Origin: Asanoa sp. WMMD1127
GTDB lineage: Bacteria > Actinomycetota > Actinomycetes > Mycobacteriales > Micromonosporaceae
Direction: 5' to 3'
Length of the DNA: 64,000 bases
NCBI RefSeq assembly: GCF_029626225.1
Contig: NZ_JARUBP010000001.1
Span: 2,976,001-3,040,000 of the forward strand
Shown here: piece by piece, positions 10,922 through 18,834 of the stretch
How the letters are laid out: the number at the start of each line of letters is the position of its first letter
Numbering within the stretch: position 1 is the first letter of the stretch
Program-made: the position numbers and the translations under genes
Notes under the pieces: model-generated
The model's database searches: none
Seen by the model: the letters and a program-made list of their open reading frames with translations, nothing else
Told to the model about the DNA's origin: nothing

Positions 10922-11857
10922 GTGCGCGAGATCGCGGTCTTCAGCGGTGGGGCCCATCCGGAACTGGCCGCCGACATCTGTGAACACCTGGGCGTGCCGC
11001 TGCGGCCGACCCGGATCTCCCGGTTCGCCAACGACTGCCTGGAGGTGCAGCTCCAGGCCAACTGCCGGGAGCGCGACGTCTTCCTCATCCAGCCGATCGT
11101 CGCGCCGACCCAGGAGAACCTGGTCGAGCTGCTCTTCATGATCGACGCGGCCCGCGGCGCCTCGGCCGGGCGGATCACGGTGGTGCTGCCGCACTTCGCG
11201 TACGCCCGATCGGACAAGAAGGACGCTCCCCGCATCTCGATCGGCGCCCGCCTCGTCGCGGACCTTCTCGTCTCGGCCGGCGCCCACCGCGTCCTGGCGA
11301 TGACCCTGCACTCACCGCAGGTGCACGGCTTCTTCAGCGTCCCCGTCGACCACCTGCACGCGCTGCGCGAGCTCGCGGCCCACTTCCGCGGCGAGGACCT
11401 GCGCGAGACGGTCGTGGTCTCGCCGGACCTCGGCAACGCGAAGGAGGCGGCGGCGTTCGCCCGCATGCTGGGCACCCCGGTGGCCGCAGGCGCCAAACAA
11501 CGCTTCCAGGACCAGGTCCGCATCAGCGCGGTCATCGGCGACGTCACCGACCGCGACGTGATCGTCCTGGACGACGAGATCGCCAAAGGCAGCACGGTCA
11601 TCGAGCTCGTCGACCACCTCCACCAGCTCAAGGCCCGCTCGATCCGCCTGGTCTGCACCCACGGCCTCTTCGCCGACGACGCCTTGGACCGCCTGGCGGC
11701 CCTGGAGGGCGTCCGCGAGATCGTCTGCACCAACACGGTCCCGATCCCGGTGGAGAAACGCATCCCGCAGCTCACGGTCCTGTCGGTGGCGCCGGCCCTC
11801 GCCGAAGCCATGCGCCGCATCCACAACGGAGAGTCGGTCAGCGCCCTGTTCGCTTAG
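10922..11857 (+). CDS. prs: Ribose-phosphate pyrophosphokinase
   Basis: A 311-residue class I PRPP synthetase, which makes phosphoribosyl pyrophosphate from ribose 5-phosphate and ATP. A GTG start gives [15 protein letters not shown]. The catalytic loop reads [20 protein letters not shown], and the PRPP-binding loop is [14 protein letters not shown]. Compared with the canonical enzyme, the metal-binding segment is [11 protein letters not shown] rather than DLHADQIQGFF, so this is a divergent paralogue and may be a second copy besides the housekeeping prs. Its TAG stop overlaps the stop of the convergent helix-turn-helix gene within the 4-bp string TTAG. Confidence 0.88.
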   Translation: MREIAVFSGGAHPELAADICEHLGVPLRPTRISRFANDCLEVQLQANCRERDVFLIQPIVAPTQENLVELLFMIDAARGASAGRITVVLPHFAYARSDKKDAPRISIGARLVADLLVSAGAHRVLAMTLHSPQVHGFFSVPVDHLHALRELAAHFRGEDLRETVVVSPDLGNAKEAAAFARMLGTPVAAGAKQRFQDQVRISAVIGDVTDRDVIVLDDEIAKGSTVIELVDHLHQLKARSIRLVCTHGLFADDALDRLAALEGVREIVCTNTVPIPVEKRIPQLTVLSVAPALAEAMRRIHNGESVSALFA

Positions 11858-12882
11858 TCGGGCACCTCTTCGTCGTCCGAGGCAGGCAGACCCCGACGGC
11901 TCATCAAGCTCTTCAGCTGCGCCTTGGTGAGGGTCTCGGAAGGAAGCAACCACGGTGCTTCCTTGCGCAGTTTCGAGACCAGACTCTCCCACATGAGCAT
12001 GGTTTCGGGCCGGTCGTAGGCCTGTACTGCCCGACCGAGGTGTTCTGTCGCCTTCGCGATCAAGTTGGCCATCGTCTGGAGTTCCCGCGGATCTTCGGTC
12101 TCGAGGAACTTCTCCGAGGCTTTGAGTGCTTCCAGGCCCGTCAGCACGGCCATCGAGACGCGGAAGACCATGCACGTGGCGTAGAGCGCAGCAGGGTTCT
12201 CCACTTCGTGGTTGATATCCGGACGGCTGAACGAAGTGCGCGGGGAGTGGGCCTCGATCGCAATCTTGACCCGCGGGTCAAACAGGCTTTCCAAGCAATT
12301 CCGGAGGCTGTCCTGGCCCGCCTGGATAAGGCTCGCCGCCGTTTCTCCTTCCTGGCCGACCCATGCTTCCAAGCCGTCCGAGAATCGGCTGTAAGCCTGG
12401 ATCATTTTCTCGACGCCATAGCGGAGAAAGCCTTCTGGCGGTTCATCGTCGTCCGGCGGATCCTCCGACCACGCGTATTCGAGCAGCCGAAGTGCCTCCA
12501 GTTCCTGCGCCAGTTGTTCCTTCCGTTCCTCAGCCAGCGGGTTCCTCGCGAGATAGTTGCTGAAGGCCGACTCGCTCATGCCCAGAGCCGTACGGATCTC
12601 CTTCAGGGAGACGCCGCGGGCGCGAGCCTCGTGGACCAGCTCCCGCTCGATCACTCTGGCGTGTGCGGCAACGGATCGCGCGGCTTTGATCATCTCGGTC
12701 ATGCGTTCCTGACCATCGAGCGGAGCGCCGCCATTGGTCAACCTCCGTGTCGTGCTGAGCGAGAACCGAGAGATCGTCCGACGCACTTCGAACGTCTCGT
12801 TGTCAACGGTGAACACCCAGCCAGGTTCCGTGCACGGGACGCCTGGCCACTGGTCTGCGTCGTCTGTTCGCACAGGGCTCAT
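11854..12882 (-). CDS. Unrecognised helix-turn-helix protein
   Basis: A 342-residue protein (start ATG at 12882; the ATG at 12702 is an alternative). Residues about 86-113 (VSLKEIRTALGMSESAFSNYLARN) look like a helix-turn-helix of the XRE/Cro type. The first 60 residues have no recognisable domain. Residues 125-342 are mainly helical with a strongly acidic stretch (about 133-145) and no recognised motif. The DNA is visibly less GC-rich than the neighbouring genes, which suggests acquisition by transfer. Its upstream region holds a TTCACG palindrome and further half-sites, the expected pattern for an autoregulated DNA-binding protein. Function unknown. Confidence 0.7.
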   Translation of the reverse strand: MSPVRTDDADQWPGVPCTEPGWVFTVDNETFEVRRTISRFSLSTTRRLTNGGAPLDGQERMTEMIKAARSVAAHARVIERELVHEARARGVSLKEIRTALGMSESAFSNYLARNPLAEERKEQLAQELEALRLLEYAWSEDPPDDDEPPEGFLRYGVEKMIQAYSRFSDGLEAWVGQEGETAASLIQAGQDSLRNCLESLFDPRVKIAIEAHSPRTSFSRPDINHEVENPAALYATCMVFRVSMAVLTGLEALKASEKFLETEDPRELQTMANLIAKATEHLGRAVQAYDRPETMLMWESLVSKLRKEAPWLLPSETLTKAQLKSLMSRRGLPASDDEEVPD

Positions 12883-12919
12883 CGTATTCACGGCGGCAAG
12901 CGCCGAGTCGTGACCGCAC

Positions 12920-12934
12920 TTCACGAGGCGTGAA
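12920..12934. promoter_or_regulatory. TTCACG-AGG-CGTGAA palindrome, candidate operator
   Basis: A perfect 6+3+6 inverted repeat lies 38 bp upstream of the helix-turn-helix gene. Single TTCACG half-sites occur at 12887-12892 and 13012-13017, and a TTCACA at 12941-12946. The clustering suggests binding of the adjacent helix-turn-helix protein, possibly as several dimers. Binding itself is inferred. Confidence 0.45.
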
Positions 12935-13055
12935 TCCAACTTCACACACCGGGGGGCGGTCGTGTTCGTGACCCACCCGCCGGTATGGGAAAACGGATGT
13001 AGCCCGCCGCCTTCACGACAGGGCGGCGATGAGGGGAAGGGTCGGGTGACGTTCT

Positions 13056-13325
13056 GTGCCTCCAACGCGCAATTCGGCCGATGCGGACCGCGCTGTAGGG
13101 CAGGATCCGGGTCAGCTTGTTTTCAAGACTGCCGCCGGCGCGATCATCGGTGTTCTGCTGACCCTCTTGGGGGTCGCGGCTTTTCCGGCGTCCGTCGGGC
13201 CGGTGGCCGTCGTGGCAATTACTACGATCGGAGCTGTCGCGGGAGCTGCGATTGGAGCGCTGCGCACAATTCGGATTCGAAAGTCCGCGGGCCGAAGCCG
13301 GGACGGTTCGGCCGACGACCATTAG
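13056..13325 (+). CDS. Small two-helix membrane protein, hypothetical
   Basis: An 89-residue open frame starting at a GTG. It contains two hydrophobic stretches (about residues 22-47 and 48-67) separated by a proline/glycine-containing turn, and a basic tail (RTIRIRKSAGRSRD). This pattern is that of a small hairpin membrane protein. It is divergent from the helix-turn-helix gene, and its TAG overlaps the lysG stop in a TTAG string. The ribosome-binding site is weak, with the GGGGAAGG tract about 15 bases away. No family recognised, and expression is uncertain. Confidence 0.45.
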   Translation: MPPTRNSADADRAVGQDPGQLVFKTAAGAIIGVLLTLLGVAAFPASVGPVAVVAITTIGAVAGAAIGALRTIRIRKSAGRSRDGSADDH

Positions 13326-14200
13326 CGCAATGCGGCCGCGGCGGCCGAGCGGACGGCACGCGTCAATAGTCCGAGGACCGTGGAGTCGAGCTTCCAGTGT
13401 TGCCAGTAGAGCGGCACGTCGAGGTGGTGGGCCCCGGCCAGGCGGACCACGCGGCCTGCGGCCAGGTCGGGCTCGGCGAGTTGTTCCGGCATCAGGCCCC
13501 AGCCGACGCCCAGGCGGATGGCTTCCGTGAAGCCCCACGCCGACGGGACGTAGTGGGTTGGCGGGTCCGGCGGGCGCGGCGTCAACAGGCGCAGGAAGCG
13601 GTGTTGCAGCCGGTCCTTCCGGTCGAGGACCAGCATCGGGGCCGCCGCGAACTCGGTCGCGGTGCCGCCCGACGGGAACCAGCGCTCGGCGACCGCCGGC
13701 GCGGCCGTGGCGACGTAGCGCATCGCGCCCAGGCGTTCCGCGCGACACCCCTGCACCGCCTCGCGTTGGGCGGTGACCGCGGCCATCACCGCCCCGTCCC
13801 GCAACAGCTCCGCGGTGTGGTCCTGGTCGTCCTCGCGTACGTCGAACAGGATCCGGTCCCCGGCGCCGACCAGCGCGGGCAGGAACCAGGTGGCCAGCGA
13901 GTCGGCGTTGACCACGATCGCGGCGCGGGACCACGGTGCGTCGGGTCGGCCCGCCGCGGCCAGGGCCTCGCGTTCCAGGACCGCGATCTGGCCCGCGAGC
14001 CGGAGCAGCGGGCGGCCGGCCGTCGTGGCGCGGCAGGGTTTGGCCCGGCGCAGCACCACCTGGCCCACCGCCTGCTCCAGCGCCTTGATCCGTTGGCTGA
14101 CCGCGGACGGGGTGACGTGCAGGACCCGCGCCGCGGCCTCGAAGCTGCCCTCGTCGACCACCGCGGCGAACGTCGCGAGTTGCGTCGAGTCCAGCGCCAT
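13322..14200 (-). CDS. lysG: LysR-family regulator of lysine/arginine export (ArgP/LysG)
   Basis: A 292-residue LysR-type regulator. The N-terminal helix-turn-helix spans about residues 17-38 (GSFEAAARVLHVTPSAVSQRIKALEQAVG), followed by an effector domain. It lies head to head with a LysE exporter, the conserved arrangement in which LysG senses intracellular basic amino acids and activates lysE. The 71 bp between the start codons are AT-rich compared with the surroundings and should hold both promoters and the LysG site. The start is the ATG at 14200. Confidence 0.9.
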   Translation of the reverse strand: MALDSTQLATFAAVVDEGSFEAAARVLHVTPSAVSQRIKALEQAVGQVVLRRAKPCRATTAGRPLLRLAGQIAVLEREALAAAGRPDAPWSRAAIVVNADSLATWFLPALVGAGDRILFDVREDDQDHTAELLRDGAVMAAVTAQREAVQGCRAERLGAMRYVATAAPAVAERWFPSGGTATEFAAAPMLVLDRKDRLQHRFLRLLTPRPPDPPTHYVPSAWGFTEAIRLGVGWGLMPEQLAEPDLAAGRVVRLAGAHHLDVPLYWQHWKLDSTVLGLLTRAVRSAAAAALR

Positions 14201-14271
14201 GATGAGAAATTCTAAACAAGCATGAAAAACCTGAGCTGGAGTACGCCGCCCGCCCCACCTACCGTTTGGCC

Positions 14272-14868
14272 ATGCTCACCTCCGTGCTCGCCGGCTTCGC
14301 CAACTCGATCGCGCTCATCGCGGCGATCGGGGCCCAGAACGCGTTCGTGCTGCGCCAGGGGCTGCGCCGCGAGCACGTGTGGGCGGTGGTGATCACCTGC
14401 GCCGTCTCCGACGCCTTGCTGATCGCGCTGGGCGTGGCCGGCCTCGGCACCGCGATCGCGGACCGGCCGGTGCTCCTGCAGGTCGCCAAGTGGTGCGGGG
14501 CCGCGTTCCTGCTGAGCTACGCGGTGCTGGCCGCGCGCCGGGCGCTGCGGCCCGCCGCGCTGCGGCCCGGTGCGGCCGGCCCGGCCACGCTGCGCGCCAC
14601 CCTGGTCGCCTGCCTCGCCTTCACCTACCTCAACCCGCACGTCTACCTCGACACCGTGCTGCTGCTCGGCGCGGTCGCCAGCCAGCACGACTACCGCTGG
14701 GTCTTCGCGGCCGGCGCCGCGGCGGCGAGCGCGGTCTGGTTCGCCGCGCTGGGCGGCGGTGCGCGCAAGCTCGCGCCGGTGCTGGCCCGCCCGGCCGCCT
14801 GGCGCGTCCTCGACGGCACGGTCGCCGCCATCATGGTCGCGATCGCCGTCGGGCTGGTTCTCGCCTGA
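14272..14868 (+). CDS. lysE: LysE-type basic amino acid exporter
   Basis: A 198-residue membrane protein of the LysE/RhtB superfamily. The first residues, MLTSVLAGFANSIALIAAIG, followed by AQNAFVLRQGL, form helix 1 and the conserved GAQN loop. Five to six further hydrophobic segments follow, including FTYLNPHVYLDT. The family exports L-lysine and L-arginine by proton exchange. I chose the ATG at 14272 over a TTG two codons earlier because it matches family N-termini. Expected to be controlled by the divergent lysG. Confidence 0.93.
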   Translation: MLTSVLAGFANSIALIAAIGAQNAFVLRQGLRREHVWAVVITCAVSDALLIALGVAGLGTAIADRPVLLQVAKWCGAAFLLSYAVLAARRALRPAALRPGAAGPATLRATLVACLAFTYLNPHVYLDTVLLLGAVASQHDYRWVFAAGAAAASAVWFAALGGGARKLAPVLARPAAWRVLDGTVAAIMVAIAVGLVLA

Positions 14869-14889
14869 CCTGGTGGGGTCCATCCGCGA

Positions 14890-14909
14890 CGGTCCCTCCA
14901 ACGGGACCG
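14890..14909 (+). terminator. Weak terminator-like hairpin after lysE
   Basis: CGGTCCC and GGGACCG (7 bp) flank a six-base loop 21 bp after the lysE stop. No T-run follows, so this is either a weak terminator or only an RNA-stabilising structure. Confidence 0.35.
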
Positions 14910-15035
14910 AGAATCCATGGGTTGCGCGCACGCGGTGTGCGACCCCACCCTCTTGACACACGGCACCATTCACGCAACACGATCGGGTGAGCCACCGATC
15001 GGTGGGGTGCACGACCGGGTGAGAGGGGGACGGCC

Positions 15036-15557
15036 ATGGAGCGCGAGCCGGTTCCGGCGGTCGACGGACCGGGCGGAGAACAGTCGCGGCGGCCGGCCGC
15101 GGTCGCGGTGGAGACGGTGGTGCGCCTGCTGGCGCCGGACGCCACGGGCATCCCGGTGCGCTGCGGCCTGCACTACGACCCCGGCGATCCCTATGCGGTG
15201 CAGGTCCGCTTCTTCCTCGACCGCCGCCGTCGCGAGGCGGTCTGCTGGTCGTTCGCGCGCGAGCTGCTCGCGTCGGGCCTCGACGAGCCGAGTGGCCTGG
15301 GCGACGTGCGGATCTGGCCGTGGCGCACGACCTCCGGCGACGCGGTCGCGCTGGCCCTGAGCTCGCCCGACGGCCAGGCGCTGCTGGAGGCGCCGCGGTC
15401 GACGGTCGCGGCGTTCCTCGACGACACCTACGCGCAGGTGCCGCGCGGGCGCGAGTCGGATCGGCTCGACATCGACGCCGACGCGTGGCTGAGCGGGCAG
15501 CTACTACCTGAGCTACCCGAGCAGGCGGACCCCGATCACGATCAGGACGGCCGATAG
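15036..15557 (+). CDS. SsgA-like sporulation and cell-division protein
   Basis: A 173-residue member of the SsgA-like protein (SALP) family found in sporulating actinomycetes, where SsgA/SsgB position FtsZ and peptidoglycan enzymes at septa. Diagnostic stretches are YAVQVRFFLDRRR, VCWSFARELLASGL, GLGDVRIWPWR and DDTYAQVPRGRESDRLDID. An N-terminal extension of about 20 residues and an acidic C-terminal tail are outside the conserved core. A TTGACA box at 14953-14958 could be its -35 element, but no convincing -10 follows. It overlaps the convergent STAS gene by 16 bp. Confidence 0.85.
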   Translation: MEREPVPAVDGPGGEQSRRPAAVAVETVVRLLAPDATGIPVRCGLHYDPGDPYAVQVRFFLDRRRREAVCWSFARELLASGLDEPSGLGDVRIWPWRTTSGDAVALALSSPDGQALLEAPRSTVAAFLDDTYAQVPRGRESDRLDIDADAWLSGQLLPELPEQADPDHDQDGR

Positions 15558-15913
15558 TCCAGGGCGTCGCCCACCCCGGCGATCTCGATCACCCGGGCCA
15601 CGTGCCCGTTCGCGCCGGTCAGCCGGAGCCAACCGCCGGCCTCCGCACAACGCCGGTCGCCGCGGACGAACACGGTCAGTCCCGCCGAGTCACAGAACCG
15701 CAGCGCGCCCAACTCCACCAGCAGCCGTGGTGTGCCGCCGGCCGCCAGCGCGGTGATCCGTTCCAACAGCTCCGGCGCGGTCGACATGTCGAGCTCGCCC
15801 GCGAGCCGCACCCGCACCAGATCGCCGGCCGGCTCGCTGAAGATCAGCAACGGCGCGCTGTCGGTCTCCTCGATCCGCGGGCCCCCGGCGGCCTGCCGGG
15901 GCGCCGGATCCAT
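15542..15913 (-). CDS. STAS-domain anti-sigma factor antagonist
   Basis: A 123-residue SpoIIAA/RsbV-like protein. The STAS core runs from about residue 30 to 120 with VRVRLAGELDMSTAPELLERI and the phosphorylation motif LRFCDSAGLTVF, in which Ser76 is the predicted target of the partner kinase. When unphosphorylated, such proteins bind an RsbW-type kinase and release its sigma factor. The gene sits 2 bp downstream of an RsbW-like gene, and the two almost certainly form a switch pair. Confidence 0.88.
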   Translation of the reverse strand: MDPAPRQAAGGPRIEETDSAPLLIFSEPAGDLVRVRLAGELDMSTAPELLERITALAAGGTPRLLVELGALRFCDSAGLTVFVRGDRRCAEAGGWLRLTGANGHVARVIEIAGVGDALDYRPS

Positions 15914-15915
15914 GC

Positions 15916-16395
15916 TCACTTCGCGCGCTCCGCACCACCGGACACCGCGCTTCCGACGCCGTCGCCCAGAGCGGTGGTGATGCGCACGGTGGTGCCGGTC
16001 GGGCCGGTGGTGACCTCCATGGTGTCGCTGAGCTGCTCGGCCAGCCACAACCCCCAACCGCCGGCCGTGCTCGGCGACGGCCGCTGGTGATTGTCGAGCC
16101 GCTGGGCCCCGATGCCGCCGCCACCGTCGGAGACCTCGCACACGAGCGCCGCCCCGGCGTGCCACAGCCGCAGCTGGCCGGCGCCACCGCCGTGCCGCAC
16201 CGCGTTGGTGATCAGCTCGTTGACCGCGAGCACGAAATCGTCGAGGCGCTGCTCGCGCAGGCCGGCGGACTCGGCGCAGGCGGAGAGCGCATGCCGCAGC
16301 CCCGTCACCTCGCCCCGGGCGAACGTCTCAGCGAGCAGCAACCGGCCGGTGGCGGAAACGACCGCCTCCGGCCGAGGGTGCCCGTCGTCGGTCAT
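15916..16395 (-). CDS. RsbW-like anti-sigma factor serine kinase
   Basis: A 159-residue GHKL-type ATPase domain protein. The N-box reads LAVNELITNAVRHGGG, the G1 box is VSDGGGGI and the G2 region is GGWGLWLAEQLSD. Such proteins hold a sigma factor inactive or phosphorylate a STAS antagonist. The ATG at 16395 is preferred because GAGGCGG lies six bases before it; an ATG at 16431 would add 12 residues. It is followed after 2 bp by its probable STAS partner and is divergent from the SpoIIE phosphatase gene, the enzyme that would dephosphorylate the STAS protein. Confidence 0.86.
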   Translation of the reverse strand: MTDDGHPRPEAVVSATGRLLLAETFARGEVTGLRHALSACAESAGLREQRLDDFVLAVNELITNAVRHGGGAGQLRLWHAGAALVCEVSDGGGGIGAQRLDNHQRPSPSTAGGWGLWLAEQLSDTMEVTTGPTGTTVRITTALGDGVGSAVSGGAERAK

Positions 16396-16541
16396 GTGCC
16401 GCCTCGGAAGTGCGAGTTGGTGGCTCTTCATCACACTACGTCCTGCCGACCGGACCCGCATCCGCCCCAGCCAGGCCGGCCCTGGTGGCGCGCGTCGCAA
16501 GGGCGCGCCACGACGGCCGGGTCTGTGGGATCGTCGGGAGC

Positions 16542-18806
16542 GTGCCGGACAACCGGATGGCCCCCGGAGCGGACGGCCCGCTGGCCGCCCTGATCGACGC
16601 CGCGGTGGCGGTGTTGGCGGAGCGACTGGAGTGTTCACCGGGAGAGGCGAGGGAGCGGCTGCGCGCGCTCGCCGACGGCTCCGGCGTCTCCGAGACCGAG
16701 GCCGCCGCCGCCGTGCTCGACAGCGCGCGGGCCCCGGCCCCGAGCACCCCGGCACCGTTCGACCAGGTGCGCCGGATGGCCAGCGCCGCCGCCGCGGAGG
16801 CGGCCGCGATGGCCGCGCGGGCGCTGGCCGCGCCGGGCCGCGAACCCCTGGCCGACCTGGCCGGCGTTCTCCAGCAGCGGCTGGCGCACGAGGTGGGCGC
16901 CGACGCGGTCGCCGTGTACGCCGTCGAGCCCGACTCCTCCCTCCAGCTCGTGGGCGCGGCCGGCGTCCCACCGGCCGTGGTCGACGCCTGGAGCCGCGTG
17001 CCCGCGCACCCGCCCACGGAGGCCGGCTACGTCGCGCGTACCCGGGAGCCGTTGTTCCTGCCCGACCGCACCGCGACACCGCCGCACTACCTGTTGGTGG
17101 GCGGACCCGGCGCGGAGTGGCCGTCCCGCGCGGTGGTGCCCGTGGGAGGCGCGGCCGCCGCGGCCGTCGTGGTCGCGTTCTTCGTCAAGCAGCAGCAGTT
17201 CCCGCCGCCGGTCCGCGAGACGGTGAGCCAGGTCGTCGACACCGTCGCCGGCGAGATCACCGAGCGGCTGCGGGCCCACCCGCACCAGGCCGGCTGGATC
17301 ACCGACGCGCAGGAGATGCTCGACGCGATGCCGGGCCAGGTCGGCGTCTCCGTGCCGATTCGGGACGCGGCGGGCGACATCGTCGACTGGGTGCTGGTCG
17401 CGGCCAGCCCCGAGGCCACCGACGTGGCCGGCCTGCGCGGGCGGGAGCTGGTCGGCAGCAGCATCGCCACCCGCTACCGCACCGTCGTCGGCACCGAGCT
17501 GTGGCACTCGCTGAGCCAGGTGCTGGAGTCCGGCCGGCCGCGGGAGGTGGGCCCGTTCACGTACACCCCGCAGGTGCCCGGCATCGAGACCGCCGTGTTC
17601 ACCGTGCGGATCTCCCGGTTCGGCGGCGGCGTGCTGCTCACCTGGTCGCGGCACGACGAGGAGCGCCGGCTGGCCGCCCGGATCGCGCAGACCGAGCGGC
17701 TCGGCCGGCTCGGCTACGGCGAGTGGGACCTGAGCACCGGCACGGTCTACTGGTCCGAGGGCCTCTACGCGATCTTCCGGCGCGACCCGGAGAGCGGCCC
17801 GCCGACGCTCGAGGAGGCGGCCGGGCAGCTGCACCCGCAGGACGCGCCCCGGATCGCGCCGCGGCTGGCCCGGGTCTTCGAGGACGGCCAGTCCGCCGAC
17901 CTGCACTACCGCATCCTGGTCGGCGGCGAGGAGCGGCATGTGCGCGCCCGGTTCGAGACCGTCCGCGACCGGACCGGCCGGGTGCTCAAGGTCTACGGCA
18001 TCGTGCAGGACGTGTCGGCGCGAGAGGCCGCCGCGCGCGACCGGGCCCGGCTCGTCGACGTCGAGGCCGAGCTGGCCGACCGCCTGCGCAGCCAGCAGAA
18101 CGAGCATCGGCTCGTGGTCGCGCTGCAGCAGATCATCCTGCCGATCCCGACCGGCGTGCTGCGCCTGCCCGGGCTCGACGTCGCGGTCCGCTACCTGCCG
18201 GCCGAGGTGACGAGCCGGGTCGGCGGCGACTGGTACGACGTGGTCGAGCTGCCCGACGGCCGCAGCCTGGTCGCGGTCGGCGACGTCGCGGGGCACGGCA
18301 TCGCGGCGGCCGCCACCATGGCCCGGCTGCGGCACTCGGTGGCGGCCCTCGCGGTCACCAGCACCGAGCCCGGCGAGCTCCTGCGCTATCTCAACCGGAT
18401 CGTGCACGACGACGCCGCGGAACCCACGGCGACCGTCGTGGTGGCACACTTCGACCCGGAGACGCGCCAGCTGACCTGGGCCCAGGCCGGCCACCCACCG
18501 CCGATCCTGGTCTCCGACGGCACCGCGTCGGCGCTCACCCGCCCGGCCGGGATGATCGTCGGCGCGCGGCCCGACAGCACGTACGACACCGTCACGACGA
18601 CGCTGGCCGAGGGGGACACGGTGCTGCTCTACACCGACGGCCTGATCGAGCGCCGCGGCGGCTACGACAGCGACTGGCTCGGCCCGCTGCTGCGCACCGT
18701 CGCCGACACCGCCGCGCTGCCGATCGACCGGCTGATCGCGCGCCTGCAGCCGGCCAACCCCGGCGACGACACCTGCGTCGTCGCCCTGCGTCTGCGCCCA
18801 TCGTGA
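16542..18806 (+). CDS. SpoIIE-type PP2C phosphatase with ANTAR-like, GAF and PAS domains
   Basis: A 754-residue sensory phosphatase. Residues about 12-60 (VLAERLECSPGEARERLRALA) resemble an ANTAR RNA-binding helix bundle. A GAF-like domain follows (about 95-235), then a degenerate PAS (245-360) and a PAS_3 fold (385-490) with LGYGEWDLSTGTVYWSEGLY. A short helical linker leads to a SpoIIE PP2C domain (about 525-750) with GGDWYD, GDVAGHG, LLYTDGLIERR and GDDTCVVAL, the metal-binding residues. The predicted role is dephosphorylation of STAS proteins in response to a signal. The GTG at 16542 is used; an ATG at 16557 is possible. Confidence 0.85.
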   Translation: MPDNRMAPGADGPLAALIDAAVAVLAERLECSPGEARERLRALADGSGVSETEAAAAVLDSARAPAPSTPAPFDQVRRMASAAAAEAAAMAARALAAPGREPLADLAGVLQQRLAHEVGADAVAVYAVEPDSSLQLVGAAGVPPAVVDAWSRVPAHPPTEAGYVARTREPLFLPDRTATPPHYLLVGGPGAEWPSRAVVPVGGAAAAAVVVAFFVKQQQFPPPVRETVSQVVDTVAGEITERLRAHPHQAGWITDAQEMLDAMPGQVGVSVPIRDAAGDIVDWVLVAASPEATDVAGLRGRELVGSSIATRYRTVVGTELWHSLSQVLESGRPREVGPFTYTPQVPGIETAVFTVRISRFGGGVLLTWSRHDEERRLAARIAQTERLGRLGYGEWDLSTGTVYWSEGLYAIFRRDPESGPPTLEEAAGQLHPQDAPRIAPRLARVFEDGQSADLHYRILVGGEERHVRARFETVRDRTGRVLKVYGIVQDVSAREAAARDRARLVDVEAELADRLRSQQNEHRLVVALQQIILPIPTGVLRLPGLDVAVRYLPAEVTSRVGGDWYDVVELPDGRSLVAVGDVAGHGIAAAATMARLRHSVAALAVTSTEPGELLRYLNRIVHDDAAEPTATVVVAHFDPETRQLTWAQAGHPPPILVSDGTASALTRPAGMIVGARPDSTYDTVTTTLAEGDTVLLYTDGLIERRGGYDSDWLGPLLRTVADTAALPIDRLIARLQPANPGDDTCVVALRLRPS

Positions 18807-18834
18807 GAACCGGGTGAGAACCGCGTGAGAACCG
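18802..18834 (+). repeat. Three tandem 11-bp units at a stop/start junction
   Basis: Three copies of (C/G)GTGAGAACCG lie head to tail. The first holds the TGA stop of the SpoIIE gene and the third holds the GTG start of the histidine kinase. Each unit carries a GTG, and the 11-bp period puts them in three different frames. Slippage here would move the kinase start. Confidence 0.8.

Noticed and set aside
14953-14983. TTGACA as a housekeeping promoter of the SsgA-like gene
   Set aside because: No -10 box with 16-18 bp spacing; the best candidate is 19 bp away and weak. Mentioned in the gene entry only.
18802-18834. Tandem repeats as a CRISPR-like array
   Set aside because: Units are 11 bp with no spacers and lie over a stop/start junction.
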